Source of the DNA: Paramacrobiotus metropolitanus
Taxonomy: Eukaryota; Tardigrada; Eutardigrada; Parachela; Macrobiotidae
Reading direction: 5' to 3'
Length of the DNA: 64,000 nt
Assembly (NCBI RefSeq): GCF_019649055.1
Contig: NW_026570254.1
Coordinates: 682,001 to 746,000, forward strand
Program-made: the position numbers and the translations under genes
Part shown: positions 37,001 to 49,600 of the stretch, piece after piece
How the letters are laid out: every line of letters starts with the position of its first letter
Position numbering within the stretch: position 1 is the stretch's first letter
Notes under the pieces: generated by a model
What the model was told of the DNA's origin: nothing
Seen by the model: only the letters and a program-made list of their open reading frames with translations
Database searches by the model: none

Positions 37001-40000
37001 CCTTTTCTCTTGGTCGTGCGCCAGTGCCGGCTGCCCGCCGATGCAACAGAAGCGACCCGTGGTTACGTCTATTTACGCAACCTTGGCACGCTACATTATG
37101 AGCATTTCACACTAAATCTAGCCAGATGCACATATAAAGAACAAGGCGGCCCCGCATATATACTGCACAATTGTGAACTTTCCTTCCGGCCCACTGGTTT
37201 TGACAAGATGATGCGTCCAAGGTTTTCTCCAGACAACACTTGACGCACACAACACACTCACTCTCTATCAATACCGGCGAGCTACCGCGTTGGACAGAAT
37301 TCCGATTCTTTTCACTTTTCCTGCTCTTTATCCTAACGATCAGCTGAAACAAAGGTTGTTAGTTTCTTAACAAGATATATTGGGATTTGCCAAGCGTATA
37401 ATGATATTTCTCATTCGGCGGATTTTTCTACTAATGCCCGTTGTGTCTGAATGGCCATTACCGTGCCGGATCTACTGACTGACCAGTGGCTAGCTGGGCT
37501 GGCTCAATACTCGTAATCAAAGAGGGAAGAGTTGTCGCGCCGGGGGTGTTGCTCCTATGTAAAGGAAGCGTGAAAGCAAAATAATATCCATACCACTGAA
37601 TAACTTAGGCGTTCGGTTGCTGGGCTTTTGTCCGGGTTTGCTGGTCCGTGAATAGTTGGTGTGGATGCAGAAATGACCTCACTAACCCACCAGCCACCTG
37701 TCCGCTATCAGCGCAGTCCACGCGGACGCTCGGTACAAATTCACTGCAGCATTCATATTCCGAATTTGCAAATGGAGAGTCTAATTTTTAGACGGAATAA
37801 GTCTCAATAGTATTCCCGCCGAATAATGCGAAACATGCATAATTTTCTGGTGAAAATACATGTAGATCTGTAGTAGCGGTCTCTGGATTTCGCGAGGGAG
37901 GTTTGGATTGTCAAACTGATGACTTTTTTTGGTATGGCAAAAATAAGTTAACAGTTTTTATAGGAAAATAACCATAAATTAAAACAATAATTCTACAAGT
38001 ACAAATACGATAGTTACAGTACGAGTGGCAACAATGCAGAAAATCTCAGTTACTTATTGTGCAATGTAAACTGCGTAACTAGAAATTTTAGCCTATATTA
38101 GCTGCAGTCTGCAGAGAGAGATAAGTATTTGTAGGAGTAAAGTAGGTGAAAAAAAGAAAATTAAATCACGAAATATAGTATTAAATCGCTAAATTCCACT
38201 CCGTATTCCATGTCAAGTTTTCATAAATACTTTAAAAAGACAAGGGATGATCTTATTGCAAAGAAATGCGTTTTATACAATTGTGTGAAACGGCTTTAAC
38301 AATTACAGCTAACCGCACGCTGCTACTGCATATAAGCAGCAATCTATTGACCATGTGCTTACAACAAAGCGCAGCCCTGCCCTGTTTTGCATTTCTGTAT
38401 GGTCGCGTGTGCTCTTCAGTACGTGGCGTGCGATATTGTAAATTAAAAACATTTTTATATTTCAGGATCTATTATGTAAGAATATGCGTAAATAATGAAA
38501 CCATTGTCATCGCCTCAATCCGCAGCCTACAAACAAATCACTGTTTCCCATGGTGCGACTGTGAGTGACCGCTGTTGCACGATTATATGCACAACAGCAC
38601 ATAAGACCGCGAAGAAAATACAGGTTCATAAACATGTAATTGTGCGGCTTGAGGCTTGCGTTTGGATGCTGACAGGTAATTGGTCTATAATTATACCAGC
38701 TTGTTCGCCAGCTCGATACCTGCAATCTTCTCTTCCCGACTGTGGAAATGTATGAAGTGGAGCACAAAGTGCCACAACCCTAACAATTTCCAAGCCGCAA
38801 TACTTCAACCAGCAACAAGCAACTTTTTTCAAGCCAACATACATGTGTAACGTGAAAACTGACCACAAATTCTAATAGTTAATATGCTTGCATATTCAGT
38901 TGCCGTTGAATGGACTTAAAAATACTACATTAATTATTTCGTAATGCATCGGCATTCATTTCATATACTTTTAAATTTATGCGTTTTTTATGTACAGCGA
39001 TATTTGTTGCAAAGAAGCTTGACAGCCAATAACATGTCGCTGTAAATCCAGCGTGAAGAAATTGTGTCAATGATCTTGCAGCAGAGTGGCATAACCACAA
39101 AACTGCGTCGCAATTTGCATATATGCAACGAGCGTGTGTGTCTAATGACACAGGTTCAGATAATGAGAATTTGTATCATTACACTGTCTAATTATAGTCA
39201 AGACAATTGCGGTCAGTCGTTTATCACAATTAGAAAAAGCACACAATCTGCGTTTTGGTAGTGCAACAATATGTTTGTACATCCATCAATGGTCTAGCCG
39301 GATGAGAAAAACCTTAATGACTGAAACCATGATCCCTTACATAGCAGTTGTTCTCATGCCAGCCATTCTGATGATAGGATCGTTTCCAGTTTCTGTCACG
39401 ACAGGAACTAGGAATTCAGAAAAACTGTATGATTAATCTACAAATTTTCTTCTACAGTGACCAATAAATAAATTAACATGACAAGGAAATCTGCAATACC
39501 AGACCGCAACGGCGCTGCATATGGAAGTTGGAACCATGTATTTGGTATCGCGTAACAAATGTGTCCGCCTAAAACTCCAGATGGGACCGGAAGTGACGCA
39601 GTTGGGCACACTTCACCCACTAGTATTACGTACTAACAACCTGCGTTTATGTTATTCATTCAGAACTGTGTATTTACTACTTATTCTAATAAGGTCCCGT
39701 ATGTTGAATGAAAACGGTTCGTGTATCGCTGGTTTAGTGCACTAAATTTAATCGTGTTAAATGTGGTAGCTTGAATGTGTACCAATATAAAAATGAGGGA
39801 ATTCGTTTTATTCTAACTGCGTTTCGCCCTTCAGATTCACAAATCCGAACTGGGTGAGAACGTTTTCAATGTCAGATATAATATTCATAATACTAACGGT
39901 GTCGTAATCTCAATTGTATTTGTCAGTTGCGCACAATGAGCGTCAGGATTATCTTAAGCATAACAACAAACGAAAACGTATTATCGTAATTCTATTGAAA

Positions 40001-40675
40001 ATCTAGCGCTCATGATTGACCGACGCCGAATACATCTCCCTCAGGCTTAATCCGCTCAATAGCACCCAGTTTAAAATGCTTTTTTTGACTTGCTGTCAGC
40101 GGCAAAACAAATAGCCTAACTGTGTGTTTTGCCGCTTCCGGTTCTGTTTCGATCATTCCCCATAATTTCAGGCATTTCTTTTCGGGATCGCGCCGATTTC
40201 CTGTGCCCAGTTTATGTGTTGTGTATCATCATAAACCGGAGAGTTATAAACTTTGCCGGTTGTAATCGATCTGCGAAGGGGTTCAGTTGGTGAAATGATT
40301 TGCTACAACTGGCACGGGGCGGAGCCAACACCGTACAGCGCGCTTGTATTGCTGACTGACATCCTATAACGCGCACTGTTTCACGCACGCTCTTGCCCGA
40401 CTGCCGGCGTCTCGCCCACATGTGGTCAGTTCACTTTTGTCCGTCATATAAGAAATTTTAGCACTTTTCCACAATTTCTGCATGGACATGTAAGAATTGC
40501 TTACAAGCGTACGCGATTTCGAACATGCATGTGATTGGCAGCACTTGTTTACTGCATGTTATGTTTTTTCCTCCATGTTTGACCATGTGGCATTAATACC
40601 ATGCAACTAACTGATTTTATTGCGCTCTTTAAGGAAGTTATATTGTGATTAAATTACAATTATAAAACGCACAAT
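31017..40675. other. 9.7-kb gene-poor interval between mesh and Eph
   Basis: The two flanking genes diverge from this interval, so it must contain both promoters. I read both strands and found no open frame over about 120 codons, no splice-consistent exon series and no recognised protein, tRNA, rRNA or transposase. The DNA is AT-rich with scattered A/T runs. Overlapping short open frames at 32892-33155 and 33305-33561 on both strands have no known motif. It could hold enhancers, non-coding RNA or decayed repeats, which need alignment data to separate. Confidence 0.5.
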
Positions 40676-43600
40676 ATGCCGGTGGCCCAGCAAGATGCTG
40701 CATGTGAGCGCTACGATACCCGTCATCACTCTCAGCACCACCAACGGATTAATAATAATTTATCAACAATAATGCGGTCGTATAACCGTACACCATCCGA
40801 GCCTTTCTTTTGGAAATATGCTCTAACGACTCTCTTATTACTTTATTGCATATTGAATACTGCCGCTGCCAAAGCGCCTGTGATTCCAGTTTTAGGCAGA
40901 CAAGGTACGTTTAACGATGAGAAAACTTTTTGCTGCATTTTATGTAGCTGTGTGATAATTGACTTTGTGGAGGCGCGGTCGAAGTTCATCTTACCCACAA
41001 TCAAGACATTTCGTTTGCAACTTAAAAATAAGAAAACATAAAGAAGTTACAATCTGATAAAACGGAAAACTACAGCGCTGTTTTAACTATGCAGTAGAAA
41101 ACATGGAGCGGCCTTATGAGTGCACAATTAAATACTACATACACGTAGAACAGCGAAGGCCGTTTTTTATCTAATATTATATTTTTTCTCATACCGAATA
41201 TCTATGGTACTACAGAGCATACTCAGCATAGTAATTGTAAATGTATATTTTAAAGCCTGTGATAAAGCATGAAAATTAATTTCACTGTTAAGCGTCAAAG
41301 GAAATTTGCAAACCAACTTTATGTCGGTACAGGAACTGCTGCACGATTACAAAATGTTTAGAAAGAACGTTGCGTGTATGAACATGAATTAGCGTATACT
41401 TTGAATAAACAACTGCAATTCTATCAGGAATGTTTAATCCATTATTGCAGCTTATTGGTTTTCAAGTTTACATATAAAATTTTTGTCTGCCTTAATTATT
41501 GAGACTTGTTCGCCGAAGCTTGCGTACTGCTGAAAAATTTACACAGCCCATAACTCCGAATTCGGGATACTAATACTCACTATGCTATTATATTACCATA
41601 TGTAATATTACAGATGATATAGATAACTGACCTAAATATTTGCCGTATGATCATCTTGATATTATATACACAGATATATAAGTTGTCGTCCTAATTAATC
41701 CGACAGTGACGAATTGTGCTGTTTAATGTTCCATTAATAAAGCCTCATTATTTTTGTATTACTATTGTGTTCATACAAGTTATATAATCCTTATTAACGG
41801 TTCAGTTTGTTTTTCGTGTTAATTCAACCTGGGTGATAACCTACCACTTAACTGCTTAGCTATAACGGTTTTCCTATAAAGCACATAATTGTGGCATTGT
41901 CATATTTTTTTGGTGGTGGTACTGCAGTTTTAGAGAGAATTTTATTATTTTGTTGTATTGGGAAATAATATTATTGAGTAATCGGTAGTGAAGTCATTCT
42001 GCTGGTATTTGGCGAGCACATTTTTGTGAAGCAGTGGTCTTTTGCGTGGGCATATGTAAACTGAGGAAAGGAGTTTAGGATAGTTGGGTATTATTGTGAT
42101 ATTACTTTGCTACCTACCTGCGGTGTATTTGAACAGTGCGCCGAACGAACAATGATAATCGGACAAGTCGGATCAGTCTGTATACAAGCCGACCAAACTT
42201 TGGCGCTGTCTTTCACCAAGTGCGCCGCTAGTTAGTCGATCAGAAATATGCCTCAAAAGATTCGTAATCCTCCGTAAAAAGCATTACTCAGTGTAACATA
42301 TTCTTGACCGCTAGAGATGCGATGCATATGTACGGTGCCGGCGATACCGTATGTTCAACAAGCCGGCACTATGTTATGAAAGAGTATATTTGTTTGCATT
42401 AGAGGATTAAGAGATAACTTGTGCAGAATCAGCACTTTTTGCGTTTATAATCCATAAAAACGATATCGCATCAATATTGAAAAGGTGTAACAATCGCAGT
42501 GAACCGGGTCGTGTTTGGGTTCGAGACATGTTTTTATAGGACCGTATACGGTGCAACGACAAACAATACGGTGCCGAGTATAACCGAGTGGTGCTGAAAG
42601 TGTCAGATCCTTAGTTCCTGCTAGCGCCGTGAAGCGGGACTGCGTGCTAAAGAGGTTACTTCCGGTGTTAATATGCCAAAAAGAAGTTGCTCTACGGTAG
42701 CGTTTCTAGCAGTGATTATGCGCGTATCTTGTATGACGTGCACTGCGTCCATTTGGGATGCTGTGTGCCGTAGCAGCTATAAATAAGTCTTACAATTGTG
42801 ATTATAACATAAGTAATTAACTTAAGTAATTATGGAGTATTGTTGTAAAAAAAGTTCAGCTAATGAATGGCAATAAATACGATTAGTAGTTAAAATTTTG
42901 TGTAAAAATCGAACTTATGGATAAACTATAAAGTACATATTAAACAAAGGCACAGAGTGCAAAGTGCCAACATATTCCGAGTTGCCAGCGCAAAATATCG
43001 GGGTTGTATGTTCAGTTTAGATTGATGAATTTTTGAGAAAACGGAAAAACGCGATAATAAATTGGGGTGCGTGAGTGATACGCGGTAGAGAGATTGAATA
43101 GTTTGAAAGACAACTGAGCTAAAACGTCTCATCCTTCATCACGCTCGTTAGAGAAAAGACGGTTCGATCAGCGGCAAGAAAGTTGAGTGGAAAAGAAACT
43201 TTCCAAGTTCAAGCCGGTAACAGCTGATCTTCGTATAAGTACCGCAATTGCCGATGAATATGAGACCCCATCACAATACTGATTTAATCTCACAATTGCT
43301 CGTCCGCAATTCGGCTTCAAGATTTATGTACGTAGTTGTTATGCATTTTCCAAATGGATTTTTATGCTTGAAAAGCTACTTGAATCGTACGCATTCCAAA
43401 TCTTTTCCATAAATATATCTGCCCAGCTACCATGCGCTTACAGTGCCATACAGAGTGATTTTAAGGTTTGCGCAATAACGTTTTCTGCGCAAAAGCTTTA
43501 GAAACATCAAAATCGTCCTGCCTGCGTATATGCTGCCTGTAGCGGAACACATATTTTAAGTTGAAGGCACGAAAATCGGAACAGCAATATGAACTTTGCG

Positions 43601-46600
43601 GGATATCTTTTAGTTAGAGTCGTAAGTAGCGCAGAACGCATACCGGGCAAATGTTTCTGCATTATTTTCAGGTTCATAATCAACATGCGGAAAATAAGTA
43701 CAATCCATTTTCTTCGATCTTGCGAATTGATCAAGCGGATTTTTCTTATAGCATAACGGAATTTAATTTAAGTGTCGCTTTGGGTGCTATGAGCCGAAGG
43801 TTGGCGATCATTTGAGTGATGTTTAGTATAGGATGGCCGTCCGTTAAGGAGCAGGAAAAGCAGGGCATGGTCGATTGCGGACAGATGTTTAGCAACATCA
43901 AGTGCCTTTAGATGATGCTATAACTCTTTGCAATGTTAACTTTATTTTACTGTCTCTCTCTCTCCCGGCTGTAAAAATCTTTTTCAATTTCTTGCTGCAT
44001 TTCACCGTGCATCCTCTTTGTTGTCGGTGTCTATAAGTATATGTACTTGGTAGTGCTCAAATAGCCCTAGATGCACTGGCCGATACATATGGATTTTAAG
44101 GCCCTGACTTTGATTACTCGAGTCCGGGAGCCAGCCGGAAAAGAGATTAAATAAGAGGAAAGAGAGATTTTATTGCGAGATGCGAATAAGGGAAATATAT
44201 GGCCAACGTTGTGCCGTGGCCAGCTCCAAGCTGATGCACATGGCAGGATAGAACAACAGGGATAGAGAGCTGCTCGATACTTGTGAATTGCGATAAGGCA
44301 GTCGAAAGGCTCCTTTAATAAACTATATAGATGTATAGGCCTAACAAGTCAACTGATCGATAAAGTCTCGACCATGTATATACCAACATTTCGCTCTTTA
44401 TTGCATCCGTTATCAAAATCATTTGGCCAGGCTAACATGGGCTGCTGCCCTTTCTGAACGTGTGCGTGTGTTTTGGGAAGGAGCCATTTAGGCGCCCCCT
44501 AAGGGCTGTTGTCGGACAGTCGCTGACCAGCGCGTCCTCATAATGACAGGCATCAGACTGTAAGCATAATTAAAACGACTTGTAATCAGCATTTATGACC
44601 CTGATCCAAATGCAAATAATTAACGCACCAGATTTTTATGACTGTTCGGGACGTTTGTCGGCATGCGCGCATCATTCAGTCTGCGAATGAATGCACTTTG
44701 TGCTTTTATCCGCATTAGAATATCAAATGGCGTCCTCATCAGCGCTGGCTATGTTTTGATGTTAGCATTTGCAAGTGTGGCAATTGTTTTGCTGAATCTG
44801 AGCGAAATGCATGGTAATGATTGTTAGAAAATAAGAGTGACTTCGTCATGCCGGTATTTTTGCTGTTCCTGACCGGGTAAAGCTCGGCTAAATTAACTTG
44901 ACCAAGCAAGTAAAACAAAAAAACTAATACACTTACTTGCGCTTGAACTAATCGTGCGCGTTAGTAGTAAGTTTTTTCCGCACGAAAATGTTACTTTCGG
45001 ATTCAGCGATTGTAATCTGGTGCGTATGTGCCGGCTGCGTGCCGCACACAACTACCGGCTTGTAATGCCGACTTTGAGCAAACAACATTTACGGTATTTG
45101 GTTTTTTTCGCCACTTTGTACACTTCGCTACACTTGACACAAATTCGGCGCACCGGATCCGACCGGTTATATCTGACTACAGAGTGCAGACAAGCACATG
45201 TGCACATTTTGGACTGTTGTAGATTTGGTAGCCATAACATTCCACAGGTGGCTCACAATGTTTACACCGTAACAATATTACGCACTACTTTAATAACGCA
45301 ATTGAATCACAGCTCGTCTAATTATGGTTCATTGGTCAATTTGGCAGAAGAAATCTTTGTTACCGTTCTGATTCCTTTGTGACCCTTTCCCACATTAAAA
45401 AATATTGCTCTGATTATCATTTTGATCTCCTCTTCAGCAGTGCAATACAGGAGCGGTTTGACGTAATTTATAGAGCTATTTTTGTGCACTTGCATTCATT
45501 GCATACTTTCAAGCTAGATCTGCAAATGAGACAAAGCAGATGCAAGTATTTTGTTTTTTTTCTGTGAAAAATGCTTAAGGAGTACGTATTGGTAGTAATG
45601 CGTTAGGATGCTTGTTAAACCGGTGTTCGTTGTGCATGCGATTTTCATTATTTTTAAAGTATACCGGAATTGAAATGCGTGCGGACTGCCATACTGGATG
45701 TTGCGCTTTACGATAAAGCCCACGCATCCGATGACTTGAAATCGCATTCTCGCAGCGGTATTAGGGAAGAATACGTTAGGATTTTCTTTTTCACTGTTAG
45801 ATTTAAAGGAACTGATCTTATAGTCTCATGTCGAGGGAGAAATAATCTGCTGAATAACAGATTAGATAGTCAGGGAGAATGAGCAAACGCTGCAGGCAGC
45901 ATACGAGCCGGAAAAGTCATTCCTCTCGAAAATTGCCAAAAGTGTCGTTGAATTTGCATGGCAAATCAAGTCGAAATTAGACATTGATTAGACCCCCTAG
46001 TAAAAATTTCCTTAGCCATCCCTCCATGAAAGTGCTGCCGTTGCGGCCAGCGCAGAGTTCAATTGGGAAGGATATCCGCTGAAAACGTTTGTACAGCCAA
46101 GGCAAACTCAATAATATAATCTAGGAAAAACTTGTCATTTTGGTAACAAAATTATTATTTGCACTCTTTTCTTTATCAAAGCTTGAAATATCTAGCGTGG
46201 TCAAAGGGGTCAACAAGACCGTTCATCATTACAATCGTTTAAACCACCCACGCGGCGTTTTGCTTCATTTAGGACGAACAAAATCAATACGTCTTTATTT
46301 GTTGTGTGTATCTTCCTCTCGCTCTCCCCAATTGATGAACGATGATGTAAACGCATACAAACTTTGTAATATCACGGTATACATAGGGCGTAGAAAAATT
46401 TCGGTAGAAGTTAGCTTAATGGAACAAAAGAGGCGCATCACTTTTGTCAAAAAACCCCACAGGAAGTCGCGTCCGTTGCGCTGGAAGACGCTGAGATATG
46501 TGTATCTGTGCAGATACAGCGCAGCCGCACAGAGATCGTATTGCGCAGCAGTGCATTCCAGGGATAATTGTATATAACGCGGCACACTTTCACATTTAAC

Positions 46601-49600
46601 GATATTAATTATTCACGTCGGGCCACTAAATATGTATTAATCTTCTATTTGCCTTCTCGTTGCAGTGATTTTATTGGACACCACTCAGGAGGCACAATTG
46701 GGATGGATGAAATTGCCGCCCTCTGACGTCACGTTACAAACGCAAGGAGTAAGCACTGACTGTATTCCCTAATAGGCATTGATCCTCAGTGGGCAGATGC
46801 ACCGATTTTTATGCGCGAAGCACGCGCAGTAGCTATTAAGAAAATGTACGGGTTAAAATTATTGATGGAATCATGGAAATAATTTTAGAGAACAACTGTC
46901 ATTACATCATTGGCATATTGTACATATGTACGGCAGCGTATGACCATCAACACATACTCGGTAGCGAAACATTTCCTTTTAATCTGCAATCTCTTCCTTC
47001 AGATCAATTTTCTAAAACCGGAGAGCAGGGCAACTGCAAGGAAGGGCTTTTGCTGTAGCGTGACAAGAATTTCTGAACTCTGTGAGAAATTAGGGCATTT
47101 AATCCCCGTAATGACAGGATATATTCCTGCACACATAGATTTGGCATACTGGCGGTTATATGTGGCGTAAAATTGACAGGTGGATTTGAGGGACAAATTT
47201 TTTTAAACTAAAAGCTTTCATCCATAGTGTCGATGGTTTTAGACATGGTATTTCCTGTCATATTTTAGTGTAAGGACAGTTTATCAACGTTCCCAAAAGT
47301 CGCATTACAGACTTATTCACAATAAAAGGTTATTAATACAAACTTATCGTTTAAACATCGTAAATTGTTTACGTAGGGCCAGTGGTTATGGAATTACAGC
47401 TAATGGAAACTGCAGTACATGTATATACTTATAATGTTACCCAACAAGGTTTCTGGTTTTTATGCGCATCTGCACAAAGTATTGTGCATAGCAGACGATA
47501 TAAAGCGACGCATAAGATTGTTAACTGTTTTCTCGAAATTTACATACCAAAATTATAGATACAAAGTGCGCAAATCTTGTAGTTTATGCTTCATATCCTC
47601 ATTGTTCATGCATCATAAATACAGAATTTTTATGATGCATGTTTGCATTATTATGACTGTCAGCTGTAAAGCGGTAACGTACAGTAAATAATCCGATATT
47701 GACAGGTTTACTGCAGATTAGATTTCATTCGTTGTTTTCAAGCCTTTTCATGAAATGTTTAGTGCAATAAAGTTATATCATACTGCCGCATTCCCAGAGT
47801 GTCAATTAAATATTGTGCGAAATAGTTAAAAATAGCGTGATTTCTTGACGCAATAAGTGACAATAAAAGCATTTTTATTTTGCCGGCATGTTACTGTATA
47901 ATTACTCCAGATTTATCACTTATCATAAAAAACAGAATTACAGGCCTTAAAATCCTGAAACTGAATTCAGCTTCTGAAACTAGTGGTGCATAAATGCAAA
48001 TGAGCTGTCCGTAAGTTAAGTTACTAACTCACCAAATTTTGAGTGTTTATATAGCAAATACGAATATTTTCTTTGGCATTCTTGAAGAAAGTTGAGTACG
48101 GCTCGGTAAAAATCATATTTTCGGTGTCGAGCGGATGTCGCAGATTAATGCATTATTCGGATGCCGGGTGGTCTTGCGCTTTTTCCTTGACCACTTCCCA
48201 TAACCGAAAATCGGTCATATGTACTTGAAATTTTAAGCGTTTATTCAAATGTGCAGAATAGTAAAACGGGAAATGCAGTTGTTCAGTAGATGGGAATGAC
48301 GGAAAAATTATTCTTCCTTATCGTCAGCAGCACTTAATCGGCCACTCGCCGCTAGCGGCTCCAGTTATCTTGTCAGTGCGCATCAGGATCCATATATAAT
48401 TGCAAAAATTTCCCCGATCTGAAAAACTGAACCGCAGGCGATATATCTATCAGTTGAGATACAGTAGCGTATGTTTATTTTGGTGATCATAATCGGTCTT
48501 GATGAGGCCTACTTGAAAGAGCTTATTAATCTAGTCTATAACGAAAACTGTTTGCGGATCCGCTACGACTTTATGGATAGGAGTTATTAAAAAATTCATT
48601 ACCACCCATAACGTTATAATTGCCCTAGATTGAGTGCGATGGGCCGCGCACAATAGTGATTTGTGGGCAATTGCTTTTGCTTCAGCTTCTCATCCATGTA
48701 TCGGTACAAAGCTCAACGAGAAGCGCGCCACAGTCAAACAGGTTTAAAATCAGCAATATTGATGGTCTGAAATGTACTTTGTGAGGCTCTAGCCGACTTT
48801 ACGCAGTCAGGGATGCTGAGTGTGCCGCATTTTAATATTGTCCCTACCTAACTACAGTTCGGCACAGTCGAAAATGTTTTCCTCTTCGCTATCGACAATA
48901 AACCCGGCAAATTGCTTGTCAATCATCACGCACTGACTAGGTCGTCATCCCACAAAAGCCGGGGCCAGCGCAGAACAGCTGAATGGGACGATTTTAAAAT
49001 ATTTGCTAGCTGATTCAGGATTGACCGGTAATTCTTAAATATCTGTTGACTCAGCCCAACTGAGTACCTTTCACAGATAATTTCTAAAAGATTTTTGGGC
49101 GAATGACCTCCTTTTCCTGTGATCTACCGCGCTTTCCGCATTGTGTGCGGCTTGTCGGGATCGCAGCCGACTTGAGCAATATTTATTATCTTGTGTGTTA
49201 TCTTTTGTAACCACAGCGTTATCCACACTGTTTTACTACGCGGAAACGTTCAAATAGTATGCTTCGTATGTTTTGGACACCCGACGTTAATTTCGTCAAC
49301 ACTAGCACCATATTTATGTAAACGAATGTGTATGTAAATTACAGTACACTGCTTTGCAATGTAATTTTTGTGCTGGTACCGTAAAACAACGAGCAGGAAG
49401 TCGCATTTCCATAATAATAATTTTGTTACCCAATGTAACCTCCAATTACCATTCAATAACAGGAAAATAATTCTATGCATCCGCCCTTATAAGTGGGTAG
49501 AATTGTCCAGCGGAACTCCATTAGGTCAACCCGAGCAGGCAGTAAGTGCCGAAGCAGGCTGCAACTGCCAACACCAGCCGAGGCCAATTCATAATTAACG

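Noticed and set aside
40661-40667. TATAAAA before the Eph ATG
   Set aside because: It lies only 9 bp from the start codon, so it cannot act as a TATA box for a transcript that includes that ATG.
42518-42530. GGTTCGAGAC resembling a tRNA B box
   Set aside because: The terminal CC of the B-box consensus is missing, and no matching A box or cloverleaf was found upstream.
44954-45382. 142-codon open frame in Eph intron 1
   Set aside because: It starts at GTG, overlaps two other open frames, and shows no domain or splice-consistent links.
46140-46577. 145-codon open frame just before Eph exon 2
   Set aside because: It starts only at TTG, has no recognised motif, and the opposite strand is also open. 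Phase does not require it. It is most likely chance, but transcript data could overturn this.
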